Below are positions 34,801 to 46,905 of a stretch of DNA of 64,000 nt, piece after piece. The position numbers were made by a program, and so were the translations under genes. Origin of the DNA: Bactericera cockerelli (lineage: Eukaryota; Arthropoda; Insecta; Hemiptera; Triozidae). Position 1 is the first letter of the stretch. The number at the start of each line of letters is the position of its first letter. The notes under the pieces were generated by a model. It was not told the DNA's origin. It ran no database searches and saw only the letters and a program-made list of their open reading frames with translations. The stretch spans positions 11,281,229 to 11,345,228 of the forward strand of contig CM044961.1 in NCBI GenBank assembly GCA_024516035.1. The letters run 5' to 3'.

Positions 34801-35879
34801 ATTTCTATTTTAGGTTTATTCTGCAGTTCTGTGTTTCAATTTCTTCTGTATTTTCAATGTATCTTAGTACTACAGTTTCCAAGGATCCATCTCCTCAGCA
34901 GCTTCAATGACTACAAGATAATCATGGTGAAGCTTGATTAGATTCTAGTTAGATCTGCGGTCGGGTACAGTTGGTAACCGATTGTAAGCAATGTTCTCTA
35001 TGTCAGAGAGATCCTAGGTTAATCATTCGTAACCAAAGTCTTTCTCTAATTTCATGTCTAGTTCATCTTTTCTAACTGTTTTCTGTTCAGATTAAGACGA
35101 GCCATTATTATTAGCCACTTACATGAAGATTAGCTCCCGCCGGTTAATCTCTTTTAAAGTCACTTGTGTTTTCATGTTTGTTGATGACATGTGTGTTTCT
35201 TTATTGTGTTTGTTATTATCATAGTTAATTTATAAAATAATACTATAGTGTAACTGATTATCATTGCTGTAAATTTATTTAAAATATTTGAGATAGGTAT
35301 AGGTATGTCTGAAGTTGAAATGATCCATCAAACCCAAATCTGATGAAAATTAGGAACGTATTATGTTGTACTAAGTGGGATATTACTGTTATTAGATACT
35401 GTTCATGGTATTTCAGCTTCCAGTACAGGTTCATTCACTCCTTGTGTTTGATTCCACTTGATGAAGGATTAAATACTTTAGTATGAAATGAAAAAGGTAA
35501 ATACATAAATATGTATAGTAAAAAAGAAATTTTCATGTTTTGGGGGCAATGATTTTCATAAGATCCGGTTGGAATATGATTGATATTTAACTTTCAATAT
35601 ACAGTAGCAAACTTTTCTCTCTTCAGTGTGCAAAGTATGTATAGACCTTTATAAATTAATGACAGTGCATGCCCTATATAGCGCTGAAAATTCTGATTAT
35701 TTTAATTTATTACTAAATACCTTAAATTCAGAATTTTATCTATATTGAACTTTTTCCAGGTTAAGTCATTTTAACCAACTTTGTAATGGGATACTTATCT
35801 CTCTTCAAGATTTTACATAATATAATTTTCCAGTCTTGGTCAACAGTGCATCTCAAAAAGGTAATAATTTCTTATTTTT
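31838..35879. other. Long AT-rich stretch with no recognised gene
   Basis: Open frames under 75 codons, none recognised. A GAT-rich cryptic simple region spans about 33855-34010. No transposon ends recognised. Confidence 0.45.
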
Positions 35880-36005
35880 CATCAAAAAATCCCGCATCAC
35901 TTCTATCGGTTGCACCCGAGGCAGACATGGCACTATGTTAATTTTTCCTAACCCTACGCTACACAATGAGGCATTTCCGTACATCCTTTCGGGCCGCTAT
36001 TCGGC
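35880..36005 (-). repeat. Solitary diverged relative of the 45-bp unit
   Basis: The minus strand of about 35942-35990 reads ATGTACGGAAATGCCTCATT, then GTGTAGCGTAGGGTTAGGAA. This follows the unit order ACAT-GAAGG-ATGCCTCA-(A)TATAG-TAGGGTTAGG. Nearby plus-strand CAAAAAATCCCGCATC recalls CCAAAAAATCCCTATA in the hAT-like copies, and GGGCCGCTATTCGG recalls their end motif. It could be an ancestral or degraded monomeric version; chance similarity is possible. Confidence 0.35.
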
Positions 36006-36217
36006 ACCACAGCTTCTACCATCATCTTCACTATTACAAAATCATTTTGTTTATTATCATCACCAAAGTTCCCTATTTGTTTTCCTCTTCTCATCCTCAG
36101 CGACATCATCATTATTAATATTATCATTTTCCTCCTTCAGTTCCAGTCCCTAATGATCTTCTACACAGATTCCTCTTTTTCTTGATCATGCTCTTGGCAA
36201 TAAAAATCATAATGTTT

Positions 36218-36228
36218 ACCAGAAAACA

Positions 36229-36288
<60 letters not shown>

Positions 36289-36294
36289 CTCTCT
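36218..36294. repeat. (CT)n microsatellite preceded by a MITE-like terminus
   Basis: Long CT tract (36229-36294) with a few interruptions. The bases just before it, ACCAGAAAACACTCT, match the left end of the family P MITE (TCCAGAAAACACTCTC at 13715). This suggests the tract grew out of the MITE arm's CTCTCTACTCTC segment. The 66- and 81-codon minus frames over it encode only Arg/Glu runs. Confidence 0.6.
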
Positions 36295-36719
36295 TGTGCT
36301 GATGATAGGTAAGTGGAGATTCATTCATGCGGAGGAACAGACTGTTTGACGCTCTTACATCCGTTAGAAGTCTCTTGACCCATAGTGTGCACTCGGTTAA
36401 AAACACTTAGCCCAAACTGGAGCAGTGGTGCCAAAACCGGCCAGGTGGTGGAAAAGAGAATTTACGGATAAGGAAGTGAAAAGTCACTTAATGGCGTAAA
36501 TGATTTGAATGATAAATTCACATCTGCTTACTAGTGATGATAAGGAAGAAAATAATTCAACAGGCTTCATGAGATTTGTTGTTTCTGTAGAACGCTTATC
36601 ACAGTCATTTGAGATATATTTGTATACATTTCCAAATCAAAACATTAGGGGTTTCATCACTGTCTATTCTTATTATTATTTAATTAATTATTAATAGGAC
36701 ATGCCTATTTGCCTATGTA

Positions 36720-36863
36720 CAAACAAGTAATTATATAAAAATTAAAATACAAAAATTAGAACAATATAATCAAGAAAAGGTAACCAACATAGATAAAATA
36801 TATACAGATGTCCTGAATAAAGAGCAGGGTTATTGCTATGGCAATCTCTTCCACCCAACCCTT
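36720..36863 (-). mobile_element. Retroelement 3' end, diverged
   Basis: The plus strand has CAGGGTTATTGCTATGGCAA followed by TCTCTTCCACCCAACCCTT, matching the copies ending at 63450 and 53150. Upstream, AGATGTCCTGAATAAAGAGC parallels GAAATGTCCTACYTAAAGGGC. The poly-A end is not clear. Confidence 0.5.
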
Positions 36864-38597
36864 GTATAGTATCTCATTTAAACTGCTGTTCTACTTCCTC
36901 TTTACGTTCATTTAGTCTCATTTCACTTGGGTTGCTTCCGTGCTTTAAATGAAAATGAAAAATTACACATAGCAAAATTTTTGGCCATCTGTGATCCCAA
37001 GATAATTAAACAAGACAAACTCCAAACCATCATCGACAGACCTACCGGTCCCAAATTCTTTAAGAATCACTGTCTACTATTAGACCAACAACAGTCTCTG
37101 GTTGTGTTTCTATTAGCTCTAGCAACATGATCCGGATAGTCAAGAAGAATAGACGAAGATAAGAATCGTGGAGTGTTTCCCATTGTAATCTAAGTAGCTG
37201 GATTTTAGCCGCACAGCTCCATTGTTTTTTAGGCTTCTTTGCAGGCGGTCACATTTGTCTCAAGGCGCCTAAAGTTTGTGCCGGTGATTATGTGTTTTTC
37301 ATAGGATGTGACAAAGATAACTGTTTGTTGGCACATCAATGTGACAAAATTTACTGTTTTGTGAATTCATAGAGCTTATAGGTGAATCAGATCCACAAAA
37401 CTGATTAATAATATATTTGTTGCATTTTGGTCCGGCAGGCACCTATTGTCAAATGATAAAATAGATGAATCCTAGAATAATTCTTCTAATATGACACTTT
37501 TAACTTTTTATGAAAATTGGGAACCGAAAGCAGAAGAGGAATATACAGAGAAACTCTTCTGCTGCGAAACATTGAACTGTTCATTGAAAAGGAATAGCTC
37601 AAGGAAATTGAGGAAAAATGTATGAAAATGAGGAAGCTGTTTCTACGAATAGTAGGTAAAGTATAACATTAGGTATGACTCGAAAAAAAGAAAGATATGA
37701 CCTGGATATTCTGGATAAGTACCAGAAAATATTTTTATCGTTCAAAACTTGAACATACTAACATTCTGTTGAGAGCATGTGCAATTGTGCATGGATGTTT
37801 TCACAAATATATCAATAATTAAAAAAAAAAAAGACTTGAGTATATCGAAAGTCTATTACATTATGAAAGATCATCTTTTTTTTATGTGGAGAGGAGTAAA
37901 ATTCTTCTAACTTACCCAAAACAAGGAGTGGGGCTCCAATGCTGAGACCAGTTTATCCTACTCACTAAAAATATCCTCCGCTCCAGGAAAACAGACGGAC
38001 CGTGAACATTACTTCTTTATAACCAAAAAGATTCTCTTATAATTCGTTTAAATAGAGTATATCCATTCGTAAGAAAAAGCAAACCTGCCAAAAGTCGAGG
38101 CACTGGAGAAATTGCTTCCCCTCCCCGTATAGATGGGAAAAGAAAAAGATATTTTATGATACTTTGCCTTTTCGTTCGAAAAAACATTATTTAAGGGTCT
38201 TACTTAGTTTGTTAATGGGTTTTACTAGTAATTGTATAGTCCTCCTATCTAAAATTACAACGACGCGACGTATTATCTTGAAGACTATCTGTTTTTCCGG
38301 TGTGTTTACCAGACACATCATCGAGTTCATCATGGGACATATCCATCAAGTCAACCGTCTAGTGTGCATTTATAGCATTAGATTTCCATCACTTTCACTG
38401 ACAGGTCGCTTCGGAGTGACATCCAGACACGAGCTAGGGTACAGTACGTGCTGTCCAGTATGTGTGTCCAGTCAACCAGTGTATTTTCATTCATTCCAAC
38501 ATTTTTCTTCGATTTCCTTCGATGTTATGAAATCGAAGATGTGAGAAAAATATCTTCTGTCATTGGAGAGATCTGCTATTATGTTGTCTTTATATAT
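36864..38597. other. Stretch with no recognised gene
   Basis: Contains the 126-codon plus frame at 38164-38544, the longest not explained by a repeat. It has no recognised domain, no clear codon bias and overlaps another frame. I see no other structure. Confidence 0.4.
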
Positions 38598-38770
38598 TTA
38601 CTAGCTGAAACCTGGCACTTTGTTGCCGTAAAGCTTTCTATCCGTAGGTCCTATTTGGATTTTCTAAAAAATCCATTCTTTGGACGCACCTACACACCAA
38701 CCAGAGACTGTGTACCAAATTTGGAATTATTCAGCCCAGTCGTTTAGGAGCTGCTTTGATTATATTTATG
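38598..38770 (+). mobile_element. Possible insect transposon fragment (CTAGCTGAAACCTGGCA type)
   Basis: Starts ACTAGCTGAAACCTGGCACT and TGTTGCCG, and later has ACCAAATTTGGAATTATTCA followed by GCCCAGTCGTTTAGGAG. Paired sentences of this kind (a CTAGCTG..CCCGGC start and AAATTTGG..CC.GTAGTTTAGGAG near the end) are widespread at insect mobile-element ends. The class cannot be settled from this fragment. Confidence 0.4.
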
Positions 38771-41573
38771 TAAATGGATTTTATAATGTACGAATATTAA
38801 AATTCTTCCGTGGTACCTTCGTACAAATATTAGCTTTGTTTTTCTCAGGTGTCTATGATGATGTATAGATCGAGTTAGAATTTTTGGCATCGGGGAAGTT
38901 TTACATACGAATTCGAACGTTTTTTTTTATACAAAACTTCTTGTCTGTAAAAGTAAAATTTAACATCCACCCGAGCATGATTTTACTAACAACCACATTT
39001 ATTTAAATATATTGAAAGTTTATTACATTATTTATATTACCTATTTTTTATTTCTTATTCAGATCTTTATCTCTAAAAACGGTGGGTCTTGTGTGTAGGA
39101 TTTAAAATCCGACCGATGATCTTTAGTGTTTGTGAATCCATAGAAAAAACCCACAATCACCCAGAGGTCCTAGAGGGTTATAAACAAAGTAGACAAATCA
39201 ATTGGCGACTTTGTTGTTGGACCAACAAAAAAAAAAACTGGGAATTGAGAGAACTTTCTCTCCAAAAATTGAAGTGGTTTGAAAGTCCAGTGAAGGTTGT
39301 TGGGATCTGAATTTTGATCTCCGACTGAGAGTGGACTCAGAATTTAACATTATCTTCTTATGTAAATGTAGATCGATTTATTGAGAGATACTGGGTGTTT
39401 GTTTCTTTTTTCCGACCGTAGGGGACAACATATGAATTATCAAGGTCGACCAGCTCTATACTGCTTGTGTTTTCATCAAAAGTTTATTGTCAAACATTTC
39501 ATGTTGAATAATTGATTTTTATCAATCTTATAGGGTTGGAATTTATTTATATCAAAAAGCGAACGTGCTTGAAATTCCTCAAAGAAAATTAAATATACAT
39601 GCATTTTTTTTTTTAATTAAAAAGTCAGAAAAAATTCACAACTACTCAAGGAAGATATTTTTTTTATGAAGACCGATCTAAAGGTGACATTTTTTAGAAC
39701 TGACAAAAATCATGCATTATTTCTTCGTGTGCGCCACTGAATTAAATTAAATCTCAAGGAACACGGTATGTTAAACTGTCTTAAACTTGCCAGCAGAGAA
39801 AGTGTTTTACTTATTAACAATTATTAAGACTGGCATAAATGATATCGAAAGTGAAATGACCAATCCCGTATGATCGGAAATTGAAGATGATTAAATGATT
39901 TGATCATCAATCAGACAGTGCACAACGTATTAATAGTAATTATGGCGATTTAATAAAATAATAATAATAAAAAATAATATTCTCAAGTATTTCTATTGAC
40001 TTTTCTCACCACCTTCTTGAATTTCTTCTATGTGATCAAATTGAGACTTAATGGGAAATAAGACATTTTTTTATACTTCTTTTGGCATAAGTCTGATTTG
40101 AATTTTGCGTATTGCTTCAAATGAGGAAATATACATAATTAATTTCACCTTTCCACTGGAATTTGGCTTGTGTTTTTGAAAAGTGGATTCCTTTAGCACT
40201 CAACCCTAAACAAGAAAACCAATCGGGTTTTTGCTGTCTAAATGTTTCCAATAGTCTCCTGACAGAATTCATGTTCACTCCATTCAGCCAGAGTGCACTA
40301 CCAGCCCTGATCGAATTAAATCATCTACATAATACCTTTCTAATCGATCTAAATTGATTCTTGCGGTGTGAGCCTTGATCAAGTCCTGTCATTCGATCAC
40401 AGGTAATGAAGATCCTGTGGTTTTCCTTCCAGATCAAAGGACATCATCAGGAATAGTTCCTGGTTCTAGTGCGATTTGAGATTACTAGTGCGTTGTCATT
40501 TTATGTCTTTCTATTTTGGCCCTTTTTTAACTTATTTATTTATTTATTTTTTTTTTTCAAAAGCACCTCCAGAAAAAGATGAGATTTTATGACAACAAAC
40601 AGACATATTTTTCTTCTCTCTTTCTATTTTCTACTCATCATTCTTAAACTTTTCATAAATCTCCTCACTAGATAAAAAGGTGAGAATTGACTATCACGAA
40701 CATATGAAGAGAATATGGACCACAAGAGGAAGACGAGTATTGCATTACTGGTTTTGAAACCAATGATAGTCTTAATAAGATTATGGAAGGTTGTGTCTTC
40801 TTCATAAACCAAGGAAGGATATTGGTCTCAGAACGTTCAATAATAATATAAACCAATTTTCAATGTTATTAAATTCATAATTGAACTGTACAGAGATTAC
40901 CAATGGAATAGAGAATCTTTTCTCCTTTATGTTTGAGGTTATTAATTTGTTTTTAATTTCAGAGTTGTTATGCTTCAACGAATGCAATGACTTTGAAAGG
41001 TGTTGTCTTGGTTAAGTAAAAGGATTTAGCTGAAGGAAAGAGTTAAAATTGATCATAACTTATATTTAGAACCTTTCTAAATGTTCGTACAGAAGTACCT
41101 AGTAGTAAAGTGGCAGAAATATTTATGAATTTGTCAGAATAAATCTTACAACCGGTGGTGATTGCTCGTGGAATACACCAGTTCCTATTGGATCACTGCG
41201 GAGAGTAAGTAAGAGTAATTTTAATTTTGGGCGGGAATTTGTGTCTGAATTCAGCATGTTTGTTTGGTATTCCAGAACTACATAAAGAGAGACAACAGAG
41301 AAAGGTCGAAGAAAGTATGTAATTTATAGCTTTTGAACTTACGATTGAGAAAAAATATGATATTTAATAAAAACATGGAGATGATTATCTCGAAAAAAAA
41401 GGTGATCACATTTTTTTTTCTCTTCTTGTACTGCAATCGTGCAGAACATTATAGTAAAGAAAAGTCTGAGAAGATGATAACGAAAAAAAAAGAAAGAATC
41501 ACAGTGAAAGACGAAGAAGATCAACTGAAAGAACCAGATGTACGAGTAGTTGGCTTGGAAGAAAATTCTATCA
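38771..41573. other. AT-rich stretch with no recognised gene
   Basis: Only short frames and T-rich runs (for example 40520-40558). No repeat partner or coding signal seen. Confidence 0.4.
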
Positions 41574-41823
41574 TCTCTATATATAAATGTCAAAGACACT
41601 CACTGACCACTGACCACTGACCACTGACTGATCATCGCTCTACAGCCCAAACCGTAAGTCCTGGGAAGCTGAAATTTGGTAGGTAGCTTTGTCTTATAGT
41701 CTAGATGTGCAATAAGACGGGATTTTTCGAAATTCCCACTACAACACCTGCCATTGGCGAAAAAGGATTTTTTGCTTTCACGGCCATGCCTCGGCCCGCA
41801 AAGCGGGCGACAGCCTGCTTGTA
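41574..41823 (+). mobile_element. Helitron-like non-autonomous fragment
   Basis: Begins TCTCTATATATAAATGTC, followed by a (CACTGAC)n heptamer tract (41598-41630) and CAGCCCAAACCGTAAG. It ends with a strong hairpin GCCCGC-AAA-GCGGGC (41794-41808), about 12 bases before CTTGTAGT. A TC start, a GC hairpin near the 3' end and a CTRR-like terminus are the Helitron signature. The end is imperfect (CTTG where CTAG is usual) and no Rep/helicase is present. Confidence 0.5.
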
Positions 41824-42679
41824 GTTGATAATCAATCATCTCTTGGTTGCTGCATCTTCGCTAGATCCTCGTTTCTCACGTTATGAAGTGGCAAGGATCC
41901 ATAAAGTAATTCTACTAATGAGTGTAATAAAACATAGTAAAGAGTTGTAGAACTTTATGAGTAAGGGATATGCGCCTAACATAAAACACTCTTTAAATTG
42001 AAGAGATATAGATACTTTTAATATTCAAATTTTGGCATGGTGTCCAATTACTACAGTTTAAATCAATAATTAAATTTCGAGAAAGTGTCATTGTGAAAGG
42101 TTCAGCTTTCAGAGGGTTAAATATCGCTCGACAGTCTTATCAAAGATAAAAAACACAAGGAGACTGCTAAGTCTAAGGCTCCTCGAAACAGTAAAACTCT
42201 AGACATGTTGGTATAAATGGATCACAAATGGGATAACGATAACATATCATCAAGGGAAACTTTCATGAAAAGAAACTTTCATGAAAGATGTCCTGTTTGC
42301 AATTTATAAAGTTTAAAAAATGAATTATCCTTTTAAAAATAAATAATTATCCAGTTTAAAAATGTCGAAAATATATTTGAAATATGTATAATTATAGTTT
42401 TATTTGCTGGCAAAATGAGGAGCCAAAATCGACCAGAGTTGGCCATAATGTCTACGGGTGGCGTCATTGGGCACTCGTGAGTATCATAGAACTTCTAGTA
42501 AGCAGATGTTCCAATGTGCCATGATCATTTTAATTTATAAATGCGGTTCCTAATGAAACGGTATCTCTCTTTGTTAAAGCTCGGCCCAGAAACCTCGGCA
42601 GTAACCCATGATGTGTGGTACATTTTGAATCGTACGTCATACAAGTGAAACATAGCAACATATTCAGAACTTCAGTGTA

Positions 42680-43203
42680 CAGGGTGTCTTGATAATCATT
42701 ATTTATTTCTACAAACATAGAACAAACTGGATCATAAATATTCGTACTTTCAATATAATTAAACGTTGGGTTTTTGTTTGTAATATCCAGAGTAGTGTTA
42801 GTGAAAAAGGAATATGGCCAATAGATGCAAGGAGGGAACATATTATTTTGTCAGAAATGGTATTCTGCCCCTTGCATTATTACTATCCAACTCGCGACTT
42901 AAAAGTGCACACATAGAATGTCTATTCTCTCAATTAATTTCTCTGTTATCCAAGTTTTTTGTAAGTCAAAAAGAATTTTGTGACAACTTGCATTTTTTCT
43001 CTAGAACATTCCGAAGGAGAGGGAGCATATGAGTCTCTTAGATAGTTGCATTTCATGATCCAAACCATTCAACAGCTTTCAAAGAAATTTTTTTTCATGG
43101 TCAATATTATGAAAGATACCGCATTCATTGCATATTTAAAGTTTAAAAAGCCAACTTTCGAAAAAAATGACGGCTTTCGACTTTGTGAAGTGTTACCTCC
43201 CTG
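42680..43203. mobile_element. Possible CAGGGTG-type element
   Basis: The left end is TA-CAGGGTGTCTTG and the right end inverted is TA-CAGGGAGGTAAC, both flanked by TA. Only about 8 terminal bases agree, so this pairing may be coincidental. Confidence 0.25.
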
Positions 43204-45734
43204 TATATTATGAACCAGGCGCAGCTTTAATTTAGAAAATAGTATAAAGCTCTCTCATGGCCTCAATTATTATTGGTTTATGGTTGCCGGTAGCTATACC
43301 AGAATGTGTTACAAATTCTCTTGTGCTCTGAGAGTACATGGATTCGTTTGATGAAATATTTTGCGCTGTAATTCCTCACATAGCTGATGCTAAGTTTACT
43401 CATACAATTAAAGTGGAGAAAGAAGTCAGATGAAGAAAAAGGAGAAGAGTTTAATTAAAATAATCGGAAGCGACATAGGTATTCCTTGAACGTAAATTAT
43501 CTATTTTTTTTTTTTTTTTTTTTTAATGATTGCCCTATGATTCTATGAACTAATTTTCGTGATAAAAATACACTTTAGATAAAATTTCAGATCTTTGATA
43601 TTATTATCAATATGGCAAAATATGATAGAAAGGTGGTTATTACTACTGGATATCCATGAAACTTCTAATAGGTATCCATCAGGCGAGGAAGTGGGTTTCT
43701 ATTGATCTTTCCAGAATCAATATTTGATTAGGTTCATCGTTTGGTATCGTGTTTACAATTTCTTACTTTCCATCTCGATGCAGTCTCTCGTGTGTGAAGG
43801 TTGTTTTGGGTCAGGTTGATCACTCATGCTCCAATTTATTGTTCTCCACACGAGTAAGTACATATTTATTCTAACACTTTCTTCTATTTCTCAGATTTGT
43901 TTTAACAATTAGGTGGTATTCCTTGTTCTATTTGTTTTAAAAAGTCATTCCTAATCGTCTCTCGTAGGTATTTGATCAAAAAGTAACACCAACTGTACAG
44001 TTTCTGTAACTTCACTTGACAGGTATTTGGGGATAGTGGGTCTTGACTGCCAGGAGATATCTACATACAACTCAAGTTTGCTTCAGTAATTTTATTCCTT
44101 CTTGCTTATATTTTTCACAATTCTCTGTTGCTTTGTGCTAGAAATACATTTTCATTATTTTTGTTTTCATTCGTTATCTGTATTCAATTCATTGGTATTT
44201 TCTTCTTTTTCTTCTACTGTCTCATTTTTTTGTAAATTATTCTCTTTTATTGTCAATTATTACTCTTTCCTTTTCTTCTGTTTATTCTCTATAATAAAAT
44301 AAATCTTCTTGTTGCATATTTGTCTAAAAATACTAATACAATAGGGTGTGACTAATCAGTGACATTCTTTCGACTCTTATCAGTACAAAATAAAAATCTA
44401 CACGATTTATAGTACTAAAATTTGCAATATTTATGCATACGTACAGTAAGTACTATTTTTAATATGCATAAAGTCTGTTAAATTATTAGCATTGGTATTG
44501 ACATTATGAAATATAAATTTCACCATGATGTAATCAGTAATAATAGATTTATCATACCACGAACAGACTCAATAAATACAAAGATAGTGTACATAGCTAT
44601 CAATGTGTAATTCATGCAAAAGCAACATGTGTATTTCGAAATGAAAATCGCCGCCATTTATCATAGGTGACATTCCAAATTCCAATATGAAACTACGATT
44701 TAAAGGTATCTAATAATATTACACATAATACATAAATAAGTTATGACAGCAATAATAACACTGACCTTGAAGAAAAGAAAGTGGCACTTCATAATAGCGA
44801 TGTCCGAAGACAAACATAATATCATCCATATAAATGAAATATGTATACTGATCTGCAGTAAAGCTGTCGGTGTTGCCAAGTTGTGCAAATGCGCTTGATA
44901 AATTTAAACCATAGCCAGTTCCCTCCTCTCCATGAGATTTTTAAAATGATAAGTTTTTAGAAGCATTATACCTCAACACTACATGATTGTCATTGCAGTC
45001 ATATGATTTATTTTTTTATAATTTTTTTTTTTTTTTTGCATATGCTCATGTTCATAAAAATAATAAGAAAATCATTTTTTGTTAGTAGGTAATTACAGTC
45101 AGGTTTAGTTTGAAACCTTGTGAGGGAAAATAATTAAGGATCTTGGACTTCTAGAAAATCTAGAGGATAAGAGGGAGAAATTTATCTTAAATAACTAATA
45201 AGGTACTTGAATATGAGTGTTTACTTGGGGCTAGAATAACTTTGAAGGATATTTCACATTAAGATTCAATTCTGTCATTATTTAGCTTCATATATTTTTA
45301 AAATCAGCCATTATTTTATTTTACTAAGGACTATATAGGCAATAATTTAGAAGCTTTTCACAAGCATGTAAGTACTGCTTCCAGCAATGTGATCTATTTT
45401 TATCACTTCTGGCAAAGACATGGACGTCCTTCTAGATGCAAGTGTATTACAATTTATTGAATTGCCCTTCTAGAACTATAGAAACAATTTTTATAGGTAC
45501 AAGTGTTAAATTTATTGTACTGTGCCTATGTTGTGATTTTGTCCTTTGCAATGTAGGTAGTATATTTTATAGAGCTGTGCATTTTTTATATTACAAAGTC
45601 AGAGGATTATGGAGGTGGTTGTTGATTAGTTTAAAGGGGAGTGACTGATGGTATCTCATAAGTAACTGATAATCATTGATTCGTTTGAAAAGTAACAGTC
45701 ACACAAGTAGTGTGACAATCAAATATCGTCTGAT
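43204..45734. other. AT-rich stretch with no recognised gene
   Basis: Contains a pure T run of about 22 (43503-43524) and another T-rich run at 45012-45038. No coding or mobile-element signal recognised. Confidence 0.45.
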
Positions 45735-45832
45735 CTTTATTATACAAATTCAATCAAGTTTTATTTACATAAATTTTATATACATACATGGAATAGTGCT
45801 AATGCCAACGGCATTCTCTTTGGCTATTACCA
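45735..45832 (-). mobile_element. Possible retroelement 3' end
   Basis: The minus strand has GAATGCCGTTGGCATTAGCA (hairpin stem AATGCC/GGCATT at 45801-45815), followed downstream by AAATAAAACTTGATTG. This mirrors the hairpin-then-AATAAA layout of the copies at 54195 and 63280. No poly-A remains. Confidence 0.4.
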
Positions 45833-46018
45833 TCCGTACAACAGAATAGAAGTTCATGTTTTCATCTAATTGCAACGTTTTGAGCCCCTTACTCATCTTT
45901 GTGAGTTAAATATCATGGGAAACAAATACCTCGCACTTACCTTTATTCGAGAACTTGATTGTGTTATTCTTGTCTAATAGGTTTATTTTATAATCAATAT
46001 AATCAAGTTTGTATTACA

Positions 46019-46105
46019 AATTTTTTTTTACAATGAACATGATAATTACAAAAGGAATACAAACAAAGCCTGATCAAGGGTGGTGATAATGCCTTCAGCA
46101 TTCAT
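46019..46105 (-). mobile_element. Possible retroelement 3' end with short poly-A
   Basis: The minus strand has GAATGCTGAAGGCATTATCA (stem AATGC/GCATT, 46088-46102), a short AT-rich stretch and then an A run (46021-46029 in complement). Same layout as the other 3' ends. Confidence 0.4.
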
Positions 46106-46234
46106 AGATGTGTATGTGTATTAACTGTATCAATCTCTATTCTGTTCACTTCTGGCACAAGATCTAACATCTTACAAGAAGCAAAGGTAGGACCTGGCAC
46201 TGTCTTCTCGTACATATTACGAGTAGGATGTAGG

Positions 46235-46905
46235 CGGTGTTTACTACTTGGGTACAGAACTACTACTTTGGAACCAAACACGCAGGTAAAAAGTACTAGT
46301 TGGGTACGGAAGATGTACTACTTGGGTACCAGATAAAAGCAGGTAAAATATTAGTACATAGAAATTAAGTATATAGGTTTTAGATTATTATGACATGTCG
46401 TTCATTGAAGGCCATGCCTCAAGAATATAGTAGGGTTAGGTAAAATACATAGAAGGCCATGCCTCAAGAATATAGTAGGGTTAGGTAAGATACATAGAAG
46501 GCCATGCCTCAAGAATATAGTAGGGTTAGGTAAGATACATAGAAGGCCATGCCTCAAGAATATAGTAGGGTTAGGTAAAATACATAGAAGGCCATGCCTC
46601 AAGAATATAGTAGGGTTAGGTAAAATACATAGAAGGCCATGCCTCAAGAATATAGTAGGGTTAGGTAAGATACATAGAAGGCCATGCCTCAAGAATATAG
46701 AAGGCCATGGATATATTAGTGACCGCAGTTCGGACGTTTTAAAAAAATCGTGACCGCAGCTCGGATGGACCAAGTGAGAAATTTTTATGTACTCTTTATG
46801 TAATGAATAAAAAAACGACCCGTTACCCAAGTCGGATATCTTGTGTTTTTTCTTGTACCCAAGTAGAAGGATAAAATAAGGTCTGTACCCAAGTAGTACA
46901 CAGCC
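46235..46905. mobile_element. Non-autonomous element with TACTTGGGTAC ends carrying the 45-bp minisatellite (copy 3)
   Basis: Flanked by an 8-bp duplication GATGTAGG (46227-46234 and 46906-46913). The ends read CGGTGTTTACTACTTGGGTA and, inverted, GGCTGTGTACTACTTGGGTA. The terminal motif TACTACTTGGGTAC recurs at the left (46240s, about 46293, about 46308) and inverted at the right (about 46855, 46888). The centre is a 45-bp minisatellite, followed by a duplicated GTGACCGCAGYTCGGA. The ends share nothing with copies 1 and 2 although the minisatellite is the same. An 8-bp duplication suits hAT or P. Confidence 0.75.
46406..46708 (+). repeat. 45-bp minisatellite, about 7 homogeneous units
   Basis: Units are nearly identical to the A-type units at 31147 (TAGGGTTAGGTAARATACAT, AGAAGGCCATGCCTCAAGAA), with only A/G variation in TAARATAC. 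There are no B-type units. Homogeneity suggests recent expansion or transfer. Confidence 0.93.

Noticed and set aside
36124..36406. Arg/Glu-repeat proteins
   Set aside because: Direct translation of the CT microsatellite.
38164..38544. 126-codon plus-strand frame as a gene
   Set aside because: Composition is typical of random AT-rich DNA, it overlaps another frame, and I see no domain, splice context or homology clue.
42680..43203. Confident assignment as a CAGGGTG-family transposon
   Set aside because: Only about eight terminal bases agree and one differs; listed with low confidence only.
5038..46708. Telomeric repeat origin because of GGGTTAGG in each unit
   Set aside because: Only one such motif per 45 bp and no (TTAGG)n run anywhere, so the resemblance is too weak.
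46402..46830. 142-codon minus-strand frame
   Set aside because: Same minisatellite translation, extended into flanking transposon sequence.
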